From positions 1 to 5,427 of the forward strand of contig JALGUK010000141.1 of assembly GCA_029820875.1 (NCBI GenBank): DNA of 5,427 bases, given 5' to 3'. The position numbers and the translations under genes were made by a program. Position 1 is the stretch's first letter. Each line of letters opens with the position of its first letter. Below, one piece after another: positions 1 to 5,427 of the stretch. Source of the DNA: Candidatus Zipacnadia bacterium (GTDB lineage: Bacteria > Armatimonadota > UBA5377 > JALGUK01). The notes beneath the pieces were generated by a model, which saw only the letters and a program-made list of their open reading frames with translations, did no database searches and was not told the DNA's origin.

Positions 1-1176
1 TGGGTCGGCTTCGTCGGGAGCCTCAACAAGGAGCACCCGGAATATCGAATTCCCGGGACCGTTTTATTGGACTTTAAACACAAGGAAGTCCGTGACTTCA
101 AGCTGGCCATCTTCCGAGAGGTCGTGGAGGCCGGCATGGACGGCATCTCGATGGATTTCGTGGTCTACCCGCCCTTTTTCGAGAAGCCGGATTGCGAGAT
201 TATGACCCAGTTCATCCGCGACTGCCGGAAGATGCTTGACGAGGTGGGCGCTGCGCAGGGGCGGCGGCTGGAGATAATGGTCAGGGTCCCGTGCGAGGAG
301 GCTCTTGAGCGGGGCCTGGACTGGAAGCGATGGATGCAGGAAGGAATCGTGGACATCGTCGTGGTGTCCCACCCGCGGAATGAGGCCCACACGTTCGACA
401 TCAACATTGACGAGTTCGTTGCAATGGGCCGGAAGACCGGATGCAAGGTCTACGGCTGCATCCGACCGTATGGCGGATGGCCCGGCCCGACTGACCCGCA
501 GCCCGGCGATGAGAAAACACATCCGAAACGATTCGGGAAGCCCAAGACGAGGGAGATGTACTACGCCCAGGCGCTGATGTTCCACCGCGCGGGGGCGGAC
601 GGCATCCAGATGGCCATGTCTGGCGGCGACGAACTTCCATCCGCCCCGTGGATCAACGACTTGGCAGACCCCACCAAGCTCGAATTCGCGGACAAGCACT
701 ACGTCGTCGACTGCCGCCGATGGCCCTACATTGCGGTAGACCTCAACCTGCGGAAGGAGCCGCCGTTCACCACCGAAGCGAAGGTAAGCCTGCGCATCGG
801 GGATGACATCAAGAAGGCGCTTCGTGAAGGGCACACGGTTGATGCCACTGTCGTCGCTTACTTCCGGGGTCTGCAGGATGGCGAGAAACTGGAGTTCTAC
901 GTGAACGGGAATGGGCCCGTTACGGTCCCGGGCGGCACCCCGGAGGAAAAGGACATCCTCCCGCCTATTCATTGGCAGAAGGAGAAGGACCGATCATTCA
1001 TCGCCGAAGGCGGCTGGTGGATGCGCGGAGAGCATAAAATACCGATTGACGCCCAATGGCTTCGGCTGGGCAGTAACAGGATTCGTATGGTCTACTCTAC
1101 GGAATCCCGTGACGTGGAGCCTCCTCTTTGGATGGCGTGGCTGGACCTCATCATCAAGTACGACAAGCCCGAATGA
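1..1176 (+). CDS. Glycoside-hydrolase-like TIM-barrel protein, copy 1 of a tandem array (5' truncated by window edge)
   Basis: The reading frame is open from the first base and ends at TGA 1174-1176, giving 391 residues. Alignment with the complete third copy puts the first Trp at about its residue 179, so some 178 N-terminal residues, including any signal peptide, lie outside the window. Visible barrel motifs are LDFKHKEVRDFKLAIFRE (residues 23-40), DGISMDFVVYPP (47-58), EIMVRVP (91-97), VDIVVVS (117-123), GCKVYGCI (147-154) and GADGIQMAMSGGDE (198-211). A second domain from about residue 262 ends in WLRLGSNRIRM and a WLDLIIKYD tail, typical of a beta-sandwich accessory module. The 'LDF...VRDF...DGI.MDF' pattern resembles GHL10-type (family 10-like) glycosidases; this is recognition by pattern, not a search. 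Asp52 at the end of the presumed strand 4 and Glu211 at the end of the last strand are conserved in all three copies and are candidate active-site residues. Enzyme activity and substrate are unknown; a non-catalytic sugar-binding role is possible. Confidence 0.85.
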   Translation, partial: WVGFVGSLNKEHPEYRIPGTVLLDFKHKEVRDFKLAIFREVVEAGMDGISMDFVVYPPFFEKPDCEIMTQFIRDCRKMLDEVGAAQGRRLEIMVRVPCEEALERGLDWKRWMQEGIVDIVVVSHPRNEAHTFDINIDEFVAMGRKTGCKVYGCIRPYGGWPGPTDPQPGDEKTHPKRFGKPKTREMYYAQALMFHRAGADGIQMAMSGGDELPSAPWINDLADPTKLEFADKHYVVDCRRWPYIAVDLNLRKEPPFTTEAKVSLRIGDDIKKALREGHTVDATVVAYFRGLQDGEKLEFYVNGNGPVTVPGGTPEEKDILPPIHWQKEKDRSFIAEGGWWMRGEHKIPIDAQWLRLGSNRIRMVYSTESRDVEPPLWMAWLDLIIKYDKPE

Positions 1177-1205
1177 GTCTGGCTGGGGGAACCGCGTCGC
1201 CGTGT

Positions 1206-1212
1206 GGAAAAG
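1206..1212 (+). promoter_or_regulatory. Weak ribosome binding site of copy 2
   Basis: The purine run GGAAAAG lies 7 nt before ATG 1220. It is a poor match to AGGAGG but is the best candidate in the 43-nt gap after copy 1. It supports ATG 1220 as the start because a signal peptide begins exactly there. Confidence 0.4.
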
Positions 1213-1219
1213 TGGATAC

Positions 1220-2950
1220 ATGGAAAAGGCCCGCAGCTTGGCCGCCAGCATACTGCTCTTGACCGCAAGCGTGATCGCAGGAGGGATGATGGTGCCCGCC
1301 GACAGCAGCGAACCCGCTCAGGCGAGTCCGTCTTCTGCGCTTGCGTCAAGCTGGCGGCGCCACAAGCTCAGGACACTCCCCCTCGCCTATCGCCACGATG
1401 GATTCTCCATGTACTTCTATACCAAGCCGCCCATGACGCGCGCCATGTTGGAGCAGCGCTTCATTGACCCATTCGCCGGCTCCAACGTTAAGATTCTTGA
1501 GTGGGGCGTGGGGCCGGGAAGCGTGTTTTGCTACGATACGAAGGTGGGGGAGATCTTTGGCGACCCGCTTACGGAAGAGCAGTGGAAGATGTGCCGACCG
1601 CGTGACCTGTGGGTGAATGAGAACGTGCACGCCCTGATAGATGCTGGCGCTGACCCTTTGCACGTTGCGGCCGAAAGGGGCCATGAGCTCGGCCTGAAAG
1701 TCTACGCACGGCTGGAGATGAACCACGAGTACGCCCCGGACGATCCGCACAACTGGATGGGCGTGGCGTTCACGGGAACATTCAACAAGAAGCACCCCGA
1801 ATACCGCATTCCAGGCACCCCCTTTCTCGACTTCAAACACAAAGAGGTCCGAGATTTCAAGCTGGCAATCTTCCGCGAAGCCGTCGAGGCTGGCATGGAC
1901 GGGGTCTCGATGGATTTCATAATCAAGCCGCCATACTTCGAGAAGCCGGACTGCAGGATTATGACCCAGTTCATCAGGGACTGCCGGAAGATGCTTGACG
2001 AGGTGGGTGCTGCGCAAGGGCGGCGTCTGGACATCATGGTCCGGGTCCCCTTCGTTGGGTATATGCAACTCGGCCTTGACTGGAAGACATGGATGCAGGA
2101 GGGCCTCGTGGACATCGTAGTCCCGTCGTTCACACGGATAGGCCCGGGGCAGCAGGGCTATCAATTCTTCGTTCCCGTTGATGAGTTCGTGGCGATGGGC
2201 AATAGGACGGGCTGCAAGGTGTACGGATGCATCTGGCATGATCTGGGCCTTGTCAGCCACGATCCCGCCCCCGACGGCAGGCGACGATATGCCAAGCCGA
2301 AGACCAAGGAGATGTACTTCGCGGAAGCCCTGCTGTATCATCGCTCAGGAGTTGACGGGATACAACTGGCCAGGTCTACGGGGGATGAGTGGCTCTCGCG
2401 CCCCTGGGAGAACGACCTTGCAGACCCGAGCAAGGTCAAGTTCGCCGATAAGCACTACATGGTGGACGTGGGGCCTTACATCCCTGTGGAGTTCCCCTTG
2501 CCGAGCAAGCCTCCGTTCACTTCCATCGCGCGGCTGCCGCTGCTGGTGGCTGACGACATACGAGAAGCGCGCGCCCAGGGGCATCGCGTGGACGCCACAC
2601 TTATCTTCTATTCTCGGGGTTTGCACAAGGGTGAGGAGCTGTCAATCTACATCAACGGCAAAGGCCCGGTGGCCGTCTCCGGGGATTCCCCCGACGAACG
2701 AGACAAGCAGGCTCCGGTTCGCTGGGAGAAACGGTTCGGCGGGGCGCTAATCCGCCCAGACTCGTGGATTTTCGAGGAAGACTGGTGGAGGCGCGGAGAG
2801 CATAAGATAGCGATTGACGCCGAGTGGCTTCGGCTGGGCAGGAACAGGATTCGCATGGCCTACTCCACCGAATCTCCCAACGTGGAGCCTCCTTTTTGGG
2901 TCGCATGGGTGGACCTGCTCCTAAGATACGATGGGTCCGAATCAGTTTGA
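1220..2950 (+). CDS. Secreted glycoside-hydrolase-like TIM-barrel protein, copy 2 of the tandem array
   Basis: This gene encodes 576 residues. The open frame extends upstream to 911, but that part overlaps copy 1; ATG 1220 is preferred because it opens a Sec signal peptide. Residues 1-5 are MEKAR, a hydrophobic core runs from about 7 to 25, and a likely cleavage site follows Ala-Asp-Ser at 27-29. There is no lipobox Cys or twin Arg. A low-complexity linker (30-45) leads into the barrel: LPLAYRHDGF (53-62), ILEWGVGPGSVFCYD (92-106), YARLEMNHEY (162-171), LDFKHKEVRDF (203-213), DGVSMDFIIKPPYF (227-240), DIMVRVP (271-277), DIVVPS (298-303), GCKVYGCIWH (331-340) and DGIQLARSTGDE (379-390). The C-terminal beta-sandwich-like domain starts near 440 and ends WLRLGRNRIRM...WVDLLLRYD. 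Asp232 and Glu390 match the conserved acidic residues of the other copies. Relative to copies 1 and 3 it has an altered strand-4 loop (IIKPPYF instead of VVYPPFF) and a longer loop at about 504-521. It lies 43 nt after copy 1 and overlaps a possible start of copy 3 by one base, so co-transcription is likely. The family call is GHL10-like; the substrate is unknown. Confidence 0.9.
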   Translation: MEKARSLAASILLLTASVIAGGMMVPADSSEPAQASPSSALASSWRRHKLRTLPLAYRHDGFSMYFYTKPPMTRAMLEQRFIDPFAGSNVKILEWGVGPGSVFCYDTKVGEIFGDPLTEEQWKMCRPRDLWVNENVHALIDAGADPLHVAAERGHELGLKVYARLEMNHEYAPDDPHNWMGVAFTGTFNKKHPEYRIPGTPFLDFKHKEVRDFKLAIFREAVEAGMDGVSMDFIIKPPYFEKPDCRIMTQFIRDCRKMLDEVGAAQGRRLDIMVRVPFVGYMQLGLDWKTWMQEGLVDIVVPSFTRIGPGQQGYQFFVPVDEFVAMGNRTGCKVYGCIWHDLGLVSHDPAPDGRRRYAKPKTKEMYFAEALLYHRSGVDGIQLARSTGDEWLSRPWENDLADPSKVKFADKHYMVDVGPYIPVEFPLPSKPPFTSIARLPLLVADDIREARAQGHRVDATLIFYSRGLHKGEELSIYINGKGPVAVSGDSPDERDKQAPVRWEKRFGGALIRPDSWIFEEDWWRRGEHKIAIDAEWLRLGRNRIRMAYSTESPNVEPPFWVAWVDLLLRYDGSESV

Positions 2951-2974
2951 TGATGACCCGCGATAAACAGCAAC

Positions 2975-2981
2975 AGAGAGG
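2975..2981 (+). promoter_or_regulatory. Ribosome binding site of copy 3
   Basis: AGAGAGG lies 7 nt upstream of ATG 2989, a good match and spacing. It decides between this start and the in-frame ATGs at 2950 and 2953, which would add 13 or 12 polar residues in front of the signal peptide. Confidence 0.65.
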
Positions 2982-2988
2982 CGCTGAA

Positions 2989-4707
2989 ATGAAAAAAAAC
3001 TATATGTTGGTTACTGCCATTTTAACGATTGCAAGCATGATTGCAGGGGGGATGATGTTGCCTGCCGATAGCCAGGAGGCCAATGACGAGAGTGAAGTTT
3101 CTGAGCCGGTATCGTCCTGGGGGCGTAATGAGCTGAGAGCCCTTCCCATCGCCTACCGCAACGACGGATTCTCCACCTTCTACCGCAAGCCGCCTATGAC
3201 GCGGGAGACGTTGGAGAATGAGTTCGTTAATCCCCTCGCCGGAACCGGCGTCCAAATCATCGAGTGGGGCCTGGGGCCGGGGAGCGTGTTTTGCTACGAC
3301 ACGAAGGCTGGTGAGATTGTCGGCGCGGACCTTACCGAGGAGCAATGGGCGCGGTGCCGCGTCGGGGACCGATGGGTCTACCAGAACGTGAAGGGCCTGA
3401 TTGACGCAGGCCACGATCCGCTTCGGGTGGTTGTCAACCGCGCTCACGAGTTAGGCCTGAGGGTGTTTGCACGCCTTGAGATGAACCACGAGTACGGCCC
3501 CGCGAGCGATGACAACTGGCTGTGGCTCCTGCTTGTGGGTCGGCTGAACAAGGAGCACCCGGAGTACCGCATGCCGGGATCGGTCCGCCTGGACTTCAAG
3601 CACCAGGGTGTCCGAGACTTCAAACTGGCCATCTTCCGGGAGGCCGCCGAGGCGGGGGTTGACGGCATCTCAATGGACTTCGTCGTCTACCCGCCCTTCT
3701 TCGAAAAGCCGGATTGCGCCATCATGACTCAGTTCATCCGCGATTGCCGAGAGATGCTCGACGAGGTCGGGGCCGCCCGCGGGCGTCGGATCCAGATTAT
3801 GGTCCGCGTCCCCTGGAAGCAGTACATGGAGCTGGGCCTGGACTGGAAGACATGGATGCAGGAGGGCCTTGTGGACATCGTCGTACCCAGTCATCGGCGG
3901 GCACCGGATGAGTTCGACATCCCCATTGAAGAATTCGTAGCAATGGGTCGCAAGACCGGCTGCAAGGTCTATCCCACCATCTGGCACTCGCTTGGGTTCG
4001 TCTCAACCGACGCGATGCCGCAGGACGACAAGACGGGCGTTCGACGCTACAGCAAGCCGAAGACGCAGGGAATGTTTTTCGCCCAGGCGCTGCTGTTCAA
4101 CCGAGCGGGGGCTGACGGCCTCCAGATCGCCATGGCCTCAGGCAATGAGTTCCTCGGCCGCCCCTGGCTCCTCCAGCTCGGCGACCCGCAAAAAGTCGAG
4201 TTCGCCGACAAGCACTACATGGTGGACGTCGGGCGTTACATGCCGTTGACCTTTGCGCCAGCGGGAGAACCGCCCTTCGAGGAGGAATCGAGGGTGCACC
4301 TGCGCATCGGTGACGACATCCCCAAGGTCATCGAGCAGGGTCACACAGCCGAGGCCACGTTGGTCTTCTACTGCCGAGGGCTGCAGCCGGACGAGAGGCT
4401 CTCGGTGTACGTCAACGGCCACGGACCGGTGTCGGTCTCAGGCGAGGACCCCCAGGAGCGGGAGAAGGCGGCCCCAATCGACTATGCGAAGAAAAGGCCA
4501 TCATGGACTGAGGCTGCGGATGGTACGTTCATCGCGGACCGCAATTGGTGGAAGCGCGGCGAGCACCGGATGCCGATTGAGCTGGACTGGCTGCGGCTGG
4601 GGCGCAACAGGCTTAAGTTCGTGTACTCGGCGAAGTCGTCAAAGGCGGACCGCCCGCTGCGCATTATGTGGGTTGACCTCGTGATTGACTACGACAAATC
4701 GGGGTAA
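2989..4707 (+). CDS. Secreted glycoside-hydrolase-like TIM-barrel protein, copy 3 of the tandem array
   Basis: This gene encodes 572 residues. ATG 2989 has a good Shine-Dalgarno sequence and starts a clear Sec signal peptide: MKKNY, a hydrophobic core at 6-24, and probable cleavage after Ala-Asp-Ser 26-28. An acidic linker (29-42) follows. Barrel motifs are LPIAYRNDGF (52-61), IIEWGLGPGSVFCYD (90-104), FARLEMNHEY (160-169), LDFKHQGVRDF (201-211), DGISMDFVVYPPFF (225-238), IMVRVP (270-275), DIVVPS (296-301), GCKVYPTIWH (324-333) and GADGLQIAMASGNE (374-387). The C-terminal domain (about 435-572) has the VYVNG...WLRLGRNRLKF...WVDLVIDYD pattern of a beta-sandwich module. Candidate active-site residues conserved in all copies are Asp230 and Glu387; Glu164 and Glu168 of RLEMNHEY are conserved in copy 2. 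Cys102, 123, 243, 253 and 325 are also shared with copy 2, so disulfides are possible. It follows copy 2 by 38 nt and is the last gene of the array. The first 70 nt are A/T-rich compared with the body. The role is inferred as a carbohydrate-active or sugar-binding exported protein; the substrate is unknown. Confidence 0.9.
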   Translation: MKKNYMLVTAILTIASMIAGGMMLPADSQEANDESEVSEPVSSWGRNELRALPIAYRNDGFSTFYRKPPMTRETLENEFVNPLAGTGVQIIEWGLGPGSVFCYDTKAGEIVGADLTEEQWARCRVGDRWVYQNVKGLIDAGHDPLRVVVNRAHELGLRVFARLEMNHEYGPASDDNWLWLLLVGRLNKEHPEYRMPGSVRLDFKHQGVRDFKLAIFREAAEAGVDGISMDFVVYPPFFEKPDCAIMTQFIRDCREMLDEVGAARGRRIQIMVRVPWKQYMELGLDWKTWMQEGLVDIVVPSHRRAPDEFDIPIEEFVAMGRKTGCKVYPTIWHSLGFVSTDAMPQDDKTGVRRYSKPKTQGMFFAQALLFNRAGADGLQIAMASGNEFLGRPWLLQLGDPQKVEFADKHYMVDVGRYMPLTFAPAGEPPFEEESRVHLRIGDDIPKVIEQGHTAEATLVFYCRGLQPDERLSVYVNGHGPVSVSGEDPQEREKAAPIDYAKKRPSWTEAADGTFIADRNWWKRGEHRMPIELDWLRLGRNRLKFVYSAKSSKADRPLRIMWVDLVIDYDKSG

Positions 4708-4806
4708 AACGCGCTTTCGCGGGATGGAATGCGGAGCTTTTAGTCACCCATCGAGACCATTGCAGAAGCAACGCCCTCGTGTAGCGCGGTTTTTTGCCGG
4801 CGGCGG

Positions 4807-4953
4807 TCACTTGAACAAGCTGCGCAGGCCGCGTCCTGCGGCTTTGCCGGCGAGCCTCCGGCCTATTCTGCGGCCCACTTTCCCCTTCTGCACGGCATTG
4901 ATGTCGCCGAGGAGCTTCGCGAGCGAGTAAAGCAGGCTTCTTATGCTGTTCAT
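4807..4953 (-). CDS. Small, highly basic conserved hypothetical protein (48 aa)
   Basis: The minus strand reads ATG at 4953-4951 to TGA at 4809-4807, 48 residues: MNSIRSLLYSLAKLLGDINA (1-20), then a Gly/Arg/Lys-rich half with KGKVGRRIGRR (23-33), AGKAAGR (35-41) and LRSLFK (43-48). It has 12 Lys/Arg and one acidic residue. The first half can form an amphipathic helix; the second half looks suited to binding nucleic acid or anionic lipid, which is inference. From memory it resembles a small family of about 50 residues, with an R..LY.LA..LGDINA..KGK.G.RI.RR.AGK..GR pattern, found as hypothetical proteins in diverse bacteria and archaea; I cannot confirm this by search. AGGGGA lies 7 nt upstream of the ATG, and an ATG further upstream is out of frame and stops at once. 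The gene is convergent with the array. No function is known to me. Confidence 0.75.
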   Translation of the reverse strand: MNSIRSLLYSLAKLLGDINAVQKGKVGRRIGRRLAGKAAGRGLRSLFK

Positions 4954-5184
4954 GTCTTCATCCCCTGGTCCTCAGTCTGTATCTAATTCCCGGTCCCCCA
5001 GCCGGATTCCTCCATCTCGCTGGTCCAGACTTTATTTTCCGTAATCACTTATGTTCGCGTCGCCGGGCGCTGAAGCGGTGCTCGAGCCGGATGGTTTTTT
5101 GGGCTAAATTCCATTCCCGGGAAAGTCAATCAGCTTTGCAACAATCTCTCAACACAAAAGTTTCTTTGCGCTGCCGCGCATCCA
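4954..5184. other. Intergenic stretch without recognisable gene
   Basis: Apart from the ribosome binding site at 4961-4966, no coding frame, RNA gene or convincing promoter was seen. A TAGATA hexamer on the minus strand (4980-4985) could be a -10 box for the small gene but has no partner -35. A perfect 10-nt palindrome, TTCCCGGGAA, is at 5114-5123, and a T6 run at 5095-5100 has no good stem before it. The stretch from about 5124 to 5170 is A/T-richer than the rest. Confidence 0.6.
4961..4966 (-). promoter_or_regulatory. Ribosome binding site of the small basic protein gene
   Basis: On the minus strand AGGGGA lies 7 nt before ATG 4953. This strong match is a main reason to accept this short gene. 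Confidence 0.6.
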
Positions 5185-5324
5185 CTTGTCACTCCGAACA
5201 GAGCACAACATCCATGTCTTTCTTATCATTCCGAACGGCGCCCCCTCTTGTCATCCTGAACGGCGCTCAGCCTCCCCCTCTTATCATTCCGAACGGCGCC
5301 CCCGCTTGTCATTCTGAACGGAGC
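5185..5324 (+). repeat. Five degenerate copies of a 20-nt dispersed repeat unit
   Basis: Units resembling CTTRTCAYTCCGAACGGMGC start at 5185, 5222, 5247, 5280 and 5305, all in the same orientation. The unit is the head of the widespread 'GTCATTCTGAACGGAGCGAAG' type repeat. Spacings are 37, 25, 33 and 25 nt; irregular spacing and lack of unique spacers argue against CRISPR. Only the last copy continues into the longer GAGCGAAGCGGAGTGAAGAA form. Confidence 0.85.
5222..5324 (+). repeat. 45-nt direct duplication at 58-nt spacing
   Basis: The segment 5222-5266 recurs at 5280-5324 with 42 of 45 positions identical (differences at 5246/5304, 5255/5313 and 5264/5322). Each copy contains two 20-nt units 25 nt apart, so the five-unit run grew at least partly by duplication of a two-unit block. 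Confidence 0.85.
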
Positions 5325-5419
5325 GAAGCGGAGTGAAGAATCTGCTGTAGAGCATGGCCGTCAGCCAACCGCGCGGACGACGCAACGGCGAGATTCTTCG
5401 CTGCGCTCAGAATGACAAG
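5305..5419. repeat. Large imperfect inverted repeat (hairpin/MITE-like element)
   Basis: The left arm 5305-5343 (CTTGTCATTCTGA...GAAGAATCT) is complementary to the right arm 5391-5419 (AGATTCTTC...TCAGAATGACAAG). The outer 13 nt pair perfectly and the inner 16 nt pair at 14 positions. The left arm carries a 10-nt extra block, apparently a duplicated GAGCGAAGCG-like unit. The interior of 47 nt (5344-5390) is unique. This structure is known for such dispersed non-coding repeats; a non-autonomous mobile element is one possible origin, without evidence here for a transposase or target duplication. Confidence 0.85.
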
Positions 5420-5427
5420 GTGAGTCG

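Noticed and set aside
64..972. Long minus-strand open frame opposite copy 1 (302 aa)
   Set aside because: It mirrors the coding frame of a G+C-rich gene that has clear homology to two neighbours; the translation has no recognisable motif. The similar frame at 1346-2341 opposite copy 2 is rejected for the same reason.
911..1219. Upstream extension of copy 2
   Set aside because: It overlaps copy 1 in another frame and its residues match nothing in copy 3; the signal peptide starts at 1220.
1279..1291. AGGAGG followed by in-frame ATGs at 1286 and 1289 inside the copy 2 signal peptide
   Set aside because: The spacing is 1-4 nt, too short, and starting there would remove the signal peptide. The bases encode the conserved AGGMM motif also found in copy 3.
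4710..4795. Possible terminator after copy 3: CGCG-CTTT-CGCG hairpin (4710-4721) and a T6 run (4790-4795)
   Set aside because: The stem is only 4 bp with no T run after it, and the T6 run has no stable stem directly before it.
4828..4842. GCCGC/GCGGC hairpin followed by TTT
   Set aside because: It lies inside the small basic protein gene and the stem is only 5 bp; more likely incidental to G+C-rich coding sequence.
4685..4930. Plus-strand 81-aa open frame overlapping the end of copy 3
   Set aside because: It has no ribosome binding site, starts inside copy 3 and lies opposite the better-supported small basic protein gene.
5185..5324. CRISPR-like array
   Set aside because: Units are degenerate, spacing is irregular, the 'spacers' are short and partly duplicated, and no cas gene is present.
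5091..5336. Plus-strand 81-aa open frame ending in CHSERSEAE
   Set aside because: This is the known spurious translation of the dispersed repeat; the peptide repeats reflect the DNA units at 5185-5324.

Overview
The window (about 60% G+C by eye) suggests a bacterial chromosome fragment from an environmental, little-studied lineage. The genes have recognisable Shine-Dalgarno sequences. Two of the three large proteins show a complete Sec-type signal peptide; the third is cut by the window edge. The 3' flank carries the dispersed 'GTCATTCTGAACGGAGCGAAG' type repeat, the source of spurious 'CHSERSE' peptides. That repeat is common in Chloroflexota and several other environmental phyla, so a Dehalococcoidia/SAR202-like host is possible. 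No rRNA or housekeeping gene is present, so the taxonomic guess is weak.

Positions 1-4707 hold a same-strand tandem array of three paralogous genes. The first is cut by the left edge (1-1176); the others are complete (1220-2950 and 2989-4707). Each encodes an exported protein of about 570 residues with a glycoside-hydrolase-like TIM barrel (GHL10-like: strand-end motifs such as RLEMNHEY, DGISMDF, IMVRVP and GCKVY) followed by a C-terminal beta-sandwich-like domain ending in a WLRLGRNRIR...W.DL...YD signature. The gaps are only 43 and 38 nt, and the second stop codon overlaps an in-frame ATG by one base, so the three are probably one operon. The copies are clearly homologous but form a mosaic: copies 1 and 3 agree against copy 2 in parts of the barrel, and copies 1 and 2 agree against copy 3 near the C terminus. 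The loops between the late barrel strands are the most divergent segments. A plausible reading is a set of secreted or periplasmic carbohydrate-active or sugar-binding proteins diversified in substrate range; the substrate cannot be read from the sequence.

Positions 4807-4953 on the minus strand hold a small gene for a 48-residue, strongly basic protein that resembles a small conserved hypothetical family. It is convergent with the array, with 99 nt between the stops and no convincing terminator.

Positions 4954-5184 show no gene or clear signal. From 5185 to 5419 there is a repeat region: five degenerate 20-nt units, a 45-nt direct duplication at 58-nt spacing, and a large inverted repeat able to form a long hairpin. 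I see no CRISPR array, transposase, tRNA or rRNA.
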